DNA of 40,526 nucleotides, from contig JAGGVR010000105.1 in NCBI GenBank assembly GCA_021157925.1, positions 1 to 40,526 of the forward strand, in the 5' to 3' direction. Within the stretch, counting starts at the first letter, position 1, and every line of letters begins with the position of its first letter. The position numbers were made by a program, and so were the translations under genes. Below, piece after piece: positions 1 to 8,337 of the stretch. The DNA is from Staphylothermus sp. (GTDB lineage: Archaea; Thermoproteota; Thermoprotei_A; Sulfolobales; Desulfurococcaceae). The notes beneath the pieces were generated by a model that was not told where the DNA came from, made no database searches, and saw nothing but the letters and a program-made list of their open reading frames with translations.

Positions 1-606
1 AACATAGACTTCGAAATACTCTGGCTCATGGAGAGCTGGGTGATAAGGACCAATAGGGACCGCGGTATATTCTTCTTCTAAAGTGTTCTTATCAATAACA
101 TAGTCTGTAGATCCATGAATAACCTTATCAACCATATCCTTAACCGGGTATTTGTCATTATAGTCAAAATCCTTTCTTAAAGGATAAATATTACTAGGCC
201 AATCATACGGCAATATTAATCTATAAGGCCTAGGATGTCCAGCAAATTTAACTCCAATCATATCCATAACTTCTCTTTCAGCCCAATCAGCACCTGGTAT
301 TATAGGTGTAATTGACTTAACAAATGGGTGTGATGGAGAAGCTTCCAGCCTAACTAGGAAATATTGGCTCATTTTATCAGAGACGAAGACGTGGTAGACT
401 GCAAAACTTCCATTCAAAGGTCTCTCATCAACTCCTATTGATGTTGAGTAATATGCTTCCAATTCATCTATGAGGAATCTACAAAGTTCATATAGTTTAT
501 TTTTGAAAACATCAATTATGAATGCATTATGAGTAGCTTTTCTAACAATACCGAATTCTCTAAGTTTCTCCAATACGTTATTTTCAGATGCCAATGACTG
601 CTGCAA
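1..606 (-). CDS. Group 4 hydrogenase large subunit, NuoC-NuoD (HycE-type) fusion, partial
   Basis: The 3' end lies beyond the left edge; about 202 residues are visible. Residues from about 20 to 170 form a NADH dehydrogenase 30 kDa (NuoC) domain with the signature DWAEREVMDMIGV and then GHPRPYR and PLRKDF. The frame continues without a stop into IGPYHPALHEPEYF, the typical opening of the 49 kDa/NuoD-type [NiFe] large subunit, so this is a fused HycE/HyfG-like subunit. Its NiFe ligands would lie outside the window. The TTG start at 606 is chosen because a strong GGAGGTG (616-622) sits 9 nt upstream; a second TTG at 594 is possible. It overlaps the end of the HycD-like gene by 23 nt, implying translational coupling. 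Expected role: the H2-evolving catalytic subunit taking electrons from CO through CooF. Confidence 0.88.
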   Translation of the reverse strand, partial: MQQSLASENNVLEKLREFGIVRKATHNAFIIDVFKNKLYELCRFLIDELEAYYSTSIGVDERPLNGSFAVYHVFVSDKMSQYFLVRLEASPSHPFVKSITPIIPGADWAEREVMDMIGVKFAGHPRPYRLILPYDWPSNIYPLRKDFDYNDKYPVKDMVDKVIHGSTDYVIDKNTLEEEYTAVPIGPYHPALHEPEYFEVYV

Positions 607-1474
607 TAAGCAGAACACCTCCTATTAATGTTGTTTTCTTCAAGAAGGAAAGAGCCTGATCTATACGGAATCTACCCATAAGGGCTTCGACGATTCCAAA
701 AAACATGGATACTAGAATTAAACAAATTGGATACAACCATATCCTTATCAATATTGTTTGAGGGATGAATATGTCGAGAAATATTGAGATATAGATTAAT
801 CTCCTAATATAATGAGAGTAATAGAATAAGCCTAATTCCTTCCCAGTGTATTCTAGAACAGAACCGCCACTTAATTCTGGTTCTGCCTCTCCGAGTTCAA
901 AGGGTAATCTTTGGTTCGCAATATATGATATTATCCCGAGTAAAATCAATGCAAGTATCAAAGTGGCTTTGACAGGGGGGACTGCTGGAAATATATTATT
1001 GGTTAATAAGCTATTAGTTGAGAGAATAATTATTCCTAATATTTCAGCTATAGTTAGTTCTTCAAATATAGATAGAGAGATCTCTCTATTAGAACCAACT
1101 ATTGAATATGGATTTGTACTAGAAATACTTCCAAGCAATAGGAATATTCTTGACGAGGCTAATAGGTAAATTACTAAAATGATATCTCCAATAAAACTCA
1201 GAGGACTATAGAAAAGTAGTGGTATTAATAATAGTATTGCTGATAGATATGAAAAGTATAGAAGCGGGCCCAGTTTGTAAAGCGCGGCTGGTCTTCCAGT
1301 TATTCCAGATGGTTTTCTGAACATTTTTACTAGATCATACCATGTTTGAAAGATAGAGGGTCCCCTCCTATTTTGGATTCTGGCCTTTACTTTTCGCTCA
1401 ATACCATCTATTAATGGTGCCATGATTAGTGCGAAACACATATTTGCTATTAGGTAAACTACTTCATTCATCAT
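584..1474 (-). CDS. Hydrogenase membrane subunit, NuoH/HycD/EchB family
   Basis: About 296 residues with seven or eight membrane spans. The early motif PLIDGIERKVKARIQNRRGP is the classic NuoH/HycD signature that docks the peripheral arm, and FELGEAEPELSGGS carries the conserved acidic residues of the ion pathway. The frame is open further upstream, but those residues overlap the preceding gene; the start at 1474 forms an ATGA overlap with that gene's stop, as expected in this operon. Family knowledge: this subunit anchors the hydrogenase module in the membrane and couples electron transfer to proton or sodium movement. It lies between the antiporter-like subunit and the large subunit of the same hydrogenase. 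Confidence 0.93.
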   Translation of the reverse strand: MMNEVVYLIANMCFALIMAPLIDGIERKVKARIQNRRGPSIFQTWYDLVKMFRKPSGITGRPAALYKLGPLLYFSYLSAILLLIPLLFYSPLSFIGDIILVIYLLASSRIFLLLGSISSTNPYSIVGSNREISLSIFEELTIAEILGIIILSTNSLLTNNIFPAVPPVKATLILALILLGIISYIANQRLPFELGEAEPELSGGSVLEYTGKELGLFYYSHYIRRLIYISIFLDIFIPQTILIRIWLYPICLILVSMFFGIVEALMGRFRIDQALSFLKKTTLIGGVLLIAAVIGI

Positions 1475-3414
1475 GGCTGAACCCATCTTAGCAGAGTAAC
1501 TATTATGATTAGAATGAATATTGTTAATGTAAACATACACGAGGGATCTTCGCTTTTCGGACATATAGATAAGAGTATTTTCTGAGTTATTCGTGGTATT
1601 CTAACCACAAATAGATTGTAGAGCTTGCTGGATGAATCATAGAATTCATTGAAGTTTTCTCTAAATTCTTTAAAGTACGAGTGTGCAGGATAATGGATTA
1701 AGCGTTTATCTATTCTTGATCCACAAGTCCATACATCATATTCTATTCTATTTGGAAAACTCATCAAGATTACTAAGATTAGTAATGGAATAGTTACGGC
1801 TAATAATAGTATGAGTGGATAGAGCATTGAAATCTCAGCATACTTTATAAAACCTATACCTACACGTATGGTGTTTTTGAGAACATTTTCAAATGACCCG
1901 ATCCTAGATATAGCAGGTAATATAATTTTATATGGTATAATTGGTAGCAGTCCGAAAACTATGCATAGAAGCACTAAGAATAATTGGGGTATTATCATGG
2001 TTAAGGGAGCTTCTTTAATGTTTTCATTTATTTTTATCCTACGCGTTGATCTCGTGAATACTGTTGTATAGTACTTAATAAACATACCCGCGGTGACACT
2101 ACTTGCAAATAAAGCAAATACACCATATATAAGTGGGAGACCACCGGCTGAGAAGAATGAGCAGTATAGACTCCATTTACTCATAAATCCGTTTAGAGGC
2201 GGGATACCCATAATTGCTAATGAGGCTATTAATGCAGCAATCGAAGTATATGGCATGGATTTTGCTAAGCCACCGAGTTTATTCATGTCTCTCGAACCAG
2301 TGGAATATATAACTGATCCAGCTGTTAGGAATAGAGCTGACTTATACAATGCGTGATTAATTAAATGATAAAGCGTGCCGAATAATGCTATTAGGGATAA
2401 CACGTATAGTTTCTCTGAATACAGGATAATGGAAGTCCCTAATCCTAGGATAATATATCCGATCTGTTCAATACTACTATATGCTAAGAGTCTCTTTGTA
2501 TCAGCTTGTATTAATCCATAGAGAGCTCCAACAATAATAGTTACTACACCAACAGTGGAAACAATTACTCCCCATAAAATGCTCGGAGATGAAAACATGT
2601 AAAATAATCTAATCATCATATATACTGGGATCTTAATCATAACACCACTCAGAAGAGCTGAAACATGGCTCGGGGCTTCGGGATGGGCATCTGGCAACCA
2701 GCCATGGAATGGTGTTATAGCTGATTTAATAGCTAAACCTATGAAAAAGAATAAGATCGCTAAGAATCCTAGAGGATGTAATGAATCGATCTTGATGCTT
2801 AAATATGATGTATCATAGTTGTTAAAAAGCAGTATTATGATAAGCGTGCCGACGATCAGGAATTCTGAGCCAATTTTTGTAATTGTAAAGTACTTGTACC
2901 CAGCCCATAAAGCTTTTCTCTTTTCTTTTTCAAAAGATACTAGGAATTGAGAGGATAGTGTCATTAGTTCCCAGAAAACAATAAACCAGAAAAGATCAGA
3001 AACTATTACAGCCATATACATTGAGAGAAGAAATAGGGAATAATTAAGGGAATAGAACCCTAAGTGCTCCGTAGAGTATCGATCCATATATTTATAGCTA
3101 TAAATAGATGCTAGGAAACCGATCAGCCCGATCACGAAGACAAATAGACCTGATAAATTATCAATATATATACTAAAAATCGCAAAATTCCCTGATACTA
3201 CGGGCGAAAAACTACTTAAAACACACGTATAGCTATAAGTAGTAGAATATATGAGTACATTAATTGATAGTATTAGCATAAAAACACACGCTATAAATGC
3301 GAGAATAGATGATATTTTAACAGCTAATCTTCCCTTAATGAAGAAAGTAGTCAAAATAGACAGTAAGAGAATGAATATGGGATAAAAAAATATTTGAGTA
3401 ATAATAGGGAGCAC
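1471..3414 (-). CDS. Antiporter-like hydrogenase subunit, HyfB/HycC (NuoL/MrpA) family
   Basis: 647 residues, strongly hydrophobic, with about 14-16 predicted membrane helices. The proton-conducting core shows DNLSGLFVFVIGLIGFLASIYSYKY region features, a WELMTLSS segment with the key Glu, and HGWLPDAHPEAPSHVSALLSG, the hallmark of NuoL/M/N-type subunits. The C-terminal part has WTCG followed by YPAHSYFKEF, as in HycC/HyfB. It is far shorter than the fused CooM of bacterial CO-linked hydrogenases. The GTG start has GGGTG 8 nt upstream and lies 4 nt after the cooT stop. Role: ion pumping coupled to CO-driven hydrogen formation. The ion (H+ or Na+) cannot be told from the sequence. Confidence 0.92.
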   Translation of the reverse strand: MLPIITQIFFYPIFILLLSILTTFFIKGRLAVKISSILAFIACVFMLILSINVLIYSTTYSYTCVLSSFSPVVSGNFAIFSIYIDNLSGLFVFVIGLIGFLASIYSYKYMDRYSTEHLGFYSLNYSLFLLSMYMAVIVSDLFWFIVFWELMTLSSQFLVSFEKEKRKALWAGYKYFTITKIGSEFLIVGTLIIILLFNNYDTSYLSIKIDSLHPLGFLAILFFFIGLAIKSAITPFHGWLPDAHPEAPSHVSALLSGVMIKIPVYMMIRLFYMFSSPSILWGVIVSTVGVVTIIVGALYGLIQADTKRLLAYSSIEQIGYIILGLGTSIILYSEKLYVLSLIALFGTLYHLINHALYKSALFLTAGSVIYSTGSRDMNKLGGLAKSMPYTSIAALIASLAIMGIPPLNGFMSKWSLYCSFFSAGGLPLIYGVFALFASSVTAGMFIKYYTTVFTRSTRRIKINENIKEAPLTMIIPQLFLVLLCIVFGLLPIIPYKIILPAISRIGSFENVLKNTIRVGIGFIKYAEISMLYPLILLLAVTIPLLILVILMSFPNRIEYDVWTCGSRIDKRLIHYPAHSYFKEFRENFNEFYDSSSKLYNLFVVRIPRITQKILLSICPKSEDPSCMFTLTIFILIIIVTLLRWVQP

Positions 3415-3418
3415 TTGT

Positions 3419-3625
3419 TCAGCACCCTTTATTTTTCCTAAAGAAGATCTTGTGTTTTAGGAAGTCTACTTTAACTATAACATACTGATCTGTTGGTAGC
3501 TCTAGTTTCTCACCTTTTATATTATATAGTATTAGTTTATTGTCTTGAAATTCAAGTAACGCTACATCATCAAGTAATTGTTTTTCCTCATTACCTATTA
3601 TTTCAACAGCTTTCGACTCGCACAT
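3419..3625 (-). CDS. cooT: CooT-type nickel-binding accessory protein
   Basis: 68 residues beginning MCESKA, with a small beta-rich layout like CooT: an N-terminal MC motif, a DDVALLEFQDNKLIL stretch, then GEKLEL and a final VDFLKHKIFF strand. In characterised CooT from Rhodospirillum the second residue, Cys2, binds Ni(II), and the protein serves CODH nickel loading. The ATG has GGGTGA 6 nt upstream. It lies between cooC and the hydrogenase genes with short gaps. Its position in a CODH operon supports nickel delivery to CooS, possibly also to the hydrogenase. CooJ, the histidine-rich partner of bacterial systems, is not seen. Confidence 0.85.
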   Translation of the reverse strand: MCESKAVEIIGNEEKQLLDDVALLEFQDNKLILYNIKGEKLELPTDQYVIVKVDFLKHKIFFRKNKGC

Positions 3626-3649
3626 ACACGATCACCCGAGTTCCAGGTT

Positions 3650-4447
3650 TTAGGACTTTTTAATTCTAAGGATCTTCTCGTATAGGGATTGGACATCTTT
3701 AAAAACTCTAGAGTTAGGATTAAGCTTATCTAATCCTTTGCCAAGCATTTCTAGCTTCACAATCTCGGGATCGTATCTTACTATATGGTATTCAACTCCC
3801 TCTCCGCCAAAAACTCTCTTGACAGCTTGAGCTGCTGTTATTTCGTCAACTACTTTGTTGAGTACGAGAATATTGTTTTCCACTCCTAGCTCATTAGCCA
3901 TTTTTATGAGTTTTCTAGCTATTGCTAATGATTTAATAGTGGGTTCTGACACTGTTATGTTTAAGTCAAATTTTTCGGCAAGTCCTCTACCAAATACTTC
4001 TGCGCCGGCTTCAGCATCCACTATAATTATTTCCCGGCTACTAGTCATTACATGTATTAGGAACGCTTTTGCTAACGCTATTGCTGGGCATAAGCATCCT
4101 TCCTTACTCGCATCAATACTACCGACTACTACGAGTTTTAGGTTATCATTGATCTTGATCCCATACTTATCAGCTATGTCATCAACTTTAGGTGTTAGAG
4201 AGAAGAGTATTCCCCATCCCTCGCCTGGTCTAGCACCTGTTCTTTCCTCTGCTAATTCATCGTTTTTTGCGAGAGGAATAATTTTTTCAGCTTCTTCCAT
4301 TGGTATTCCTAGGCTCTGAGCTAGATTGGGTACAGAGTCGGTATCAAGTGCTAAGACATTGTAACTGTTTTTAGAAAAAATGATTGAGAGTAAAGCGGAT
4401 ATTGTTGTCTTACCTACGCCTCCCTTACCAGAGACAAGTATTTTCAT
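3650..4447 (-). CDS. cooC: CooC, nickel-insertion ATPase for CODH
   Basis: 265 residues of the MinD/ParA-like P-loop class. The deviant Walker A GKGGVGKTT is at residues 7-15. A CLC motif (Cys118, Cys120) matches the CXC that binds nickel and bridges the dimer in CooC of Carboxydothermus. The stretch IIIVDAEAGAEVFGRG is the switch II/Walker B region. Role: ATP-dependent maturation of the Ni-Fe-S C-cluster of CooS. It lies 66 nt after cooS and 24 nt before cooT. The gap to cooS contains a perfect 8+8 bp dyad that could allow separate control of the downstream genes. Confidence 0.94.
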   Translation of the reverse strand: MKILVSGKGGVGKTTISALLSIIFSKNSYNVLALDTDSVPNLAQSLGIPMEEAEKIIPLAKNDELAEERTGARPGEGWGILFSLTPKVDDIADKYGIKINDNLKLVVVGSIDASKEGCLCPAIALAKAFLIHVMTSSREIIIVDAEAGAEVFGRGLAEKFDLNITVSEPTIKSLAIARKLIKMANELGVENNILVLNKVVDEITAAQAVKRVFGGEGVEYHIVRYDPEIVKLEMLGKGLDKLNPNSRVFKDVQSLYEKILRIKKS

Positions 4448-4483
4448 TACTCCTCACTATTCTTCCTATCCTTTACTATTATG

Positions 4484-4501
4484 GTAATACACCTGTATTA
4501 C
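4484..4501. promoter_or_regulatory. Perfect dyad between cooS and cooC
   Basis: GTAATACACCTGTATTAC: 8-bp arms GTAATACA/TGTATTAC around a CC centre. It lies in the 66-nt cooS-cooC gap, about 37 nt upstream of the cooC start. There is no following U-run on the transcribed strand, so a terminator is less likely than a protein-binding site or an RNA hairpin that affects processing. The binding factor is unknown; the HTH protein encoded upstream is a candidate by inference. Confidence 0.45.
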
Positions 4502-4513
4502 ATTGCTCTACCG

Positions 4514-6424
4514 CTAGACTGGCCATCCAAGCCTTCTTCTCTTCTCCTTGATCACCTCGATTATGGTCTCAGCCGCTTTTATCGGATCGGGTTCTACGTA
4601 GAACTTTCCTCCAACAACGTCTTCTACGTCTTCAGTCAATAGCTTTGTTACCTTCTTGCTTCCAAGTACTGGTGGTATTGTTCCAAGGTGTGTGAATACT
4701 CCAGATGCTATGAAGTATGTTCCGATGCTGACTGCTTTCTCACTCATCCATTCAGGAGCTGATCCAGCTGCTGGTAGGTCTGGTATATCTACTCCAAGTG
4801 CTTCTGCCAATGCTTTTAAAGCAATTAGTATTCTTGAGCAATCTACACAGCTACCCATATGGAGACATGGCGGTATGTTTAGTGCTTTACAGATCTTTCT
4901 TAGTCCTGGGCCTGCTTGTTCAGCGGCTTCTGGTGATAATAAGCCGTGTATTCCAGCAGCTATTGCCCAGCAACCCGTACCTACAACTAGTATGTCATTC
5001 TCTATTAGCTTCTTAGCAAGTGTTACGTGGCTATAGTTGTGTTTTACTTTGGGATTGACACATCCAACAATTCCTACGATGCCCTTAATGGTGCCTTCTT
5101 TTAATGCATTGATTAATGGGTCTAGGCTTCCACCAAGTGCTTCTAAGATTGCTTCAACACTGAAGCCTGCAACGATCTCCATTTTGTGCTTAGGTATGTG
5201 TACTCTTGCTTTACTCCTATTGGGGAAGTTCTCTATTGCGATCCTGACTATTTTCTCCGCAATCTCGTCTGCATGTTCGGGCTCGAACTCTATATGTATT
5301 GCACCGGGTATCTTCATCTTTGGTTCGGTTGTTATTACTTTTGTGTGATAACAGCCAGCTACATCTGCAATTGCAGGCATTACACATTGGTAATCAACAA
5401 TGATAGCCTCAACGGCTCCAGTTATTATTGCTAGTTCTTGCATCAACATGTTACCTGCAATTGGTACTCCAAGCCTCATTAATACTTCGTTTCCAGTACA
5501 GCACATTCCAGCAACGTTTACTCCCTTGGCTCCGAATTTCTTAGCATATTCCTGCATATCCTCTCTCATAGCAGCCTCAACGATCTTCATGGATAGAACA
5601 GGGTTGTGTCCATGTACAATGATGTTCACCATATCTTCTTTGAGAACACCAAGATTCATAACTGATCTTACTGGCTTAGGTGTTCCAAATAATATATCAC
5701 TTAACAATGTAGCCATCATTGAGCCGCTCCAACCATCTGCGAGAGCTGTTCTAACACCATGCAATAATAAGCTCACAGGATCAGCATCTACGCCTATATG
5801 TGTTCTATGCATACACTCACATATTTCTCTATCAATATTTCTTGGAACGACTCCAGCTTTAGCCCATACTTTCAGCCTTTTCTCGGGAGCTAGTGCTTTT
5901 ACCAGTGCTAATGGTTCTTCATCCTGTTTACCGAATTCTCTTTCAAGAATCTCTACGACATCCTTAGCAATATCATTTACATTCCTATTCTCCGTAGGCA
6001 CTCCTAAAAGACTAGCCAACCATACAAGTTTATCAATATCTGTGATCTTATATGCTTTGGCTTTCCCTTCAGCAACCATCTTGACTACTTTAAAAATATC
6101 CCTTGCATGATCGCTGTGCGCGGCTGCACCAGCCGCGATCATTCTCAAGAGATTCCTAGCTACAATTGTATCAGCAGTAGCTCCACAAACACCTCTTGTG
6201 GGTCCATAGCCGAATGGATCTATTCTGCATGGTCCCATGTTACAGTTTCTACAACAAACACCAAGTAATCCAAAACCACACTGTGGTTGTTGCTCCAAGT
6301 ATCTGTGCCAAGCTGTCTTAATACCTTCTTCTTCAGCCTTTTCTATGAGTTCGGCTACACCAGGGGTTATGGAGACTTGTTTTGAGGGAACTTTTCTTTT
6401 AAGATAATCCCATCGAGAAGACAT
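4514..6424 (-). CDS. cooS: Ni-Fe anaerobic carbon monoxide dehydrogenase catalytic subunit
   Basis: 636 residues, the usual length for CooS. It oxidises CO with water to CO2 and passes two electrons to CooF. From the chosen start, Cys49, 57, 58, 61, 66 and 80 reproduce the D- and B-cluster spacing of Carboxydothermus CODH-II. His271 (in HGHNP), Cys309 (GMCCTGNE), Cys347, Cys455 (GIVGCVNP), Cys485 (GTGCWA) and Cys526 (HMGSC) fit the C-cluster ligands, so the enzyme looks intact. The ATG at 6424 is preferred over the in-frame GTG at 6436 because that GTG is part of the ribosome binding site GGAGGTGA. It starts 8 nt after the cooF stop, whose TGA lies inside that same site. This is the monofunctional energy-conserving type: no acetyl-CoA synthase genes are nearby. 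Confidence 0.97.
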   Translation of the reverse strand: MSSRWDYLKRKVPSKQVSITPGVAELIEKAEEEGIKTAWHRYLEQQPQCGFGLLGVCCRNCNMGPCRIDPFGYGPTRGVCGATADTIVARNLLRMIAAGAAAHSDHARDIFKVVKMVAEGKAKAYKITDIDKLVWLASLLGVPTENRNVNDIAKDVVEILEREFGKQDEEPLALVKALAPEKRLKVWAKAGVVPRNIDREICECMHRTHIGVDADPVSLLLHGVRTALADGWSGSMMATLLSDILFGTPKPVRSVMNLGVLKEDMVNIIVHGHNPVLSMKIVEAAMREDMQEYAKKFGAKGVNVAGMCCTGNEVLMRLGVPIAGNMLMQELAIITGAVEAIIVDYQCVMPAIADVAGCYHTKVITTEPKMKIPGAIHIEFEPEHADEIAEKIVRIAIENFPNRSKARVHIPKHKMEIVAGFSVEAILEALGGSLDPLINALKEGTIKGIVGIVGCVNPKVKHNYSHVTLAKKLIENDILVVGTGCWAIAAGIHGLLSPEAAEQAGPGLRKICKALNIPPCLHMGSCVDCSRILIALKALAEALGVDIPDLPAAGSAPEWMSEKAVSIGTYFIASGVFTHLGTIPPVLGSKKVTKLLTEDVEDVVGGKFYVEPDPIKAAETIIEVIKEKRRRLGWPV

Positions 6425-6432
6425 GCGGGGGT

Positions 6433-7065
6433 TCACCTCCAGGATACGGGGGAGTATTTAGATTTAATATCTAAAGGCTTAGGGACCTCTTCAATGGGTA
6501 TTATAGGCTTATACATAACTATTCCAGGCATTGGACGCCCACTGATCATTTCCTTAGCTTTTTCAGCAGCTAGTTCTTCCAGGAATTCTTCGAGTCTACC
6601 ATACCTTAAAGCTCCAGTTGGGCAAGCCTCGACACATGCTGGTAGCTTTCCAGCTCTGATCCTGTCTATGCAGAAATCGCATTTGACTATGGTTTTAGTA
6701 TCGGGATTGTATCTTGGATGACCGAAGGGGCATGCAAGTACACACATTAGGCAACCAATACATTTGTTAGGATCTAATATGACGAATCCCTCCGGTGATC
6801 GATATAATGCTTTTGTTGGACAAACATTCATACATGGAGCATCTTTACAGTGCTGACACCTCATAGGAGCATATAGTAGATTATCAATTGTTACGACCCT
6901 AATTCTCGGCTTCGGTAAAGGCTTCTCGAAAACAGCACCGAATAAATTCTTTGATACCGAATGCTCTACTGCACAAGCAATTTCGCATGCCTTACAGCCC
7001 ATGCACTTCACAGGATCAATGAAGATAACGTATTCTTCGCTCTTAGAAGTAGTTGCTGATGCCAA
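6433..7065 (-). CDS. cooF: CooF, polyferredoxin electron carrier of CODH
   Basis: About 210 residues with sixteen cysteines in four [4Fe-4S] sets: Cys21/24/27/31, 70/73/78/82, 102/105/108/112 and 129/132/144/148. This is the DMSO reductase B-subunit/CooF/HycB arrangement. It should carry electrons from CooS to the membrane hydrogenase encoded downstream. The TTG at 7065 is chosen because GAGGTGAT lies 7 nt upstream; a GTG four codons earlier is inside that site and is probably not used. It is the first gene after a clear TATA-like box and so heads the coo operon. The first residues (MASATTSKSE) are not a signal peptide. Confidence 0.93.
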   Translation of the reverse strand: MASATTSKSEEYVIFIDPVKCMGCKACEIACAVEHSVSKNLFGAVFEKPLPKPRIRVVTIDNLLYAPMRCQHCKDAPCMNVCPTKALYRSPEGFVILDPNKCIGCLMCVLACPFGHPRYNPDTKTIVKCDFCIDRIRAGKLPACVEACPTGALRYGRLEEFLEELAAEKAKEMISGRPMPGIVMYKPIIPIEEVPKPLDIKSKYSPVSWR

Positions 7066-7097
7066 TACGGTTATCACCTCTGAATAATTAATAGACT

Positions 7098-7111
7098 TAG
7101 TATTTATACTA
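7098..7111. promoter_or_regulatory. cooF promoter TATA box overlapped by a dyad
   Basis: On the minus strand TATAAATA (7101-7108) lies about 35-45 nt before the cooF start, the right place for an archaeal TATA box with a short leader carrying GAGGTGAT. The box sits inside TAGTATTTATACTA, a dyad with 6-bp arms (TAGTAT/ATACTA) and a TT centre. A regulator bound here would block TBP, or overlap it. The dyad interpretation is inference, since AT-rich promoters form short palindromes by chance. Confidence 0.5.
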
Positions 7112-7172
7112 GAGAATCGTGTTCAGAAAAATGAAAACGACAAAATAGAACCGAGTTCAAAATAATGAGAAT

Positions 7173-8315
7173 CTAGATCATGAAATTAACATAATTTTCT
7201 TCAAAAAGTTTTTTCGAAATATACTCTCTTAACTCCTTATATTTTTCAACGATCCTCAATGCTTCTGGCGTTAAGATAGTAAATCCCTTCTTATATCCAC
7301 CCTTATGGGAATCAAGAAGCTTGTATCCAAGCTTCTTCTCTAAACGCCTGATCTTATAAATATATGTTGAAGGATTATATCCCAAAACCTGGCATGCTTG
7401 TCTAAAGGATCTCACATGTAATAGTACTTCTAGAAGGTCAAGTACATCCTTTGGGATGATGACATTGTCCTTAAGTATAAATGATATATTAATGTATGGG
7501 ACCATCTCTGATAATTGTGCTTTAAATTTACATTTAGAGAACATTATTGATCTAAGATTTTCTATACTAGCTTCTTCAACGTATTCATTAATAATGTTTA
7601 GTGTTAATGGGCACTTAGACACTCTACCTGCTGGATCAATGAAGAGTTTACGACAATTCTCTGTCAAGGGTTTTTTCAGTAAAGTAAGGACTCGATCCTC
7701 TATGAACGCTGTATATGCTCTATAACCAATAAAGTATCCGTGAGGTAAGGATACCTCGTATCCACGTTTTCTAATATAATCGACTATGTTTGGCGAGTAA
7801 ATATTCATATATGGTGGTTCGCCAACTCTTAATTTTACATTATATTTTTCCAGGATACAAAGCATTGATAAGATATTTTCCAGTAGGCCTTCAAGCGATC
7901 TCACTGTGAGATATATAGAGATATTTTCTATTCCCTGGCTAATTAGAGTTTTTATCATCTTCTCCTTAACAATTAGTTGTTGACGATTTGATGACATAAA
8001 TATTAGTTCATCTATGTTTTTCAAGATATTCTTATTTATGGGCTTAACTGATTTAAGTGGAGACAATAAGTATATCTTCTTGCTAATATTCTCGACTTTA
8101 TTCACGAGATACTCTAACCGGGGATGTAAGAAGGGATTCGGGCAAAGAAATACCACTTCGTCGAAAAAGAAGTCTTTCAGATTCTCGATGAATTTATCGA
8201 AAAGCTTATAGGATAGAATGATTTTCTCCTTGGATTCAGGTATGCGTAAGGGGCAACCAAAACATTCACCATCACAACTCGATGTTGCTCTTATTAATAA
8301 GGTATTCCAAGGCAT
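7173..8315 (-). CDS. Radical-SAM-like domain fused to ModE/LysR-type HTH (CorR-like regulator)
   Basis: 380 residues. The N-terminal CDGECFGC (Cys14, 18, 21) is the CX3CX2C pattern of radical SAM enzymes, followed by a FLHPRLEYLV segment where such proteins have their GGEP region; the GGE itself is missing (CPNP). Residues 221-262 (CRKLFIDPAGRVSKC and a later Cys262) look like a SPASM/twitch auxiliary cluster region. Residues about 292-365 form a winged helix of ModE/LysR type (FRQACQVLGYNPSTYIYKIRRLEKKLG). It lies between a V4R-domain gene and cooF on the same strand. In Thermococcus onnurineus CO induction needs CorQ (V4R) and CorR (LysR-type HTH). By context this is the CorR counterpart, perhaps using an Fe-S cluster to sense CO or redox. 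No good ribosome binding site is seen at the ATG. Confidence 0.82.
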   Translation of the reverse strand: MPWNTLLIRATSSCDGECFGCPLRIPESKEKIILSYKLFDKFIENLKDFFFDEVVFLCPNPFLHPRLEYLVNKVENISKKIYLLSPLKSVKPINKNILKNIDELIFMSSNRQQLIVKEKMIKTLISQGIENISIYLTVRSLEGLLENILSMLCILEKYNVKLRVGEPPYMNIYSPNIVDYIRKRGYEVSLPHGYFIGYRAYTAFIEDRVLTLLKKPLTENCRKLFIDPAGRVSKCPLTLNIINEYVEEASIENLRSIMFSKCKFKAQLSEMVPYINISFILKDNVIIPKDVLDLLEVLLHVRSFRQACQVLGYNPSTYIYKIRRLEKKLGYKLLDSHKGGYKKGFTILTPEALRIVEKYKELREYISKKLFEENYVNFMI

Positions 8316-8337
8316 TTTCTAAACCAATGCATTGTTA

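Noticed and set aside
1475-1564. N-terminal extension of the HycD-like protein
   Set aside because: Overlaps the upstream gene by 90 nt; the ATGA overlap at 1474 gives the family-typical start.
3855-4319. Plus-strand open frame opposite cooC
   Set aside because: Serine-rich antisense shadow of a clear CooC sequence.
5400-6110. A long plus-strand open frame opposite cooS
   Set aside because: cooS has all cluster ligands and matched ribosome binding site on the minus strand; the plus frame is antisense to conserved codons.
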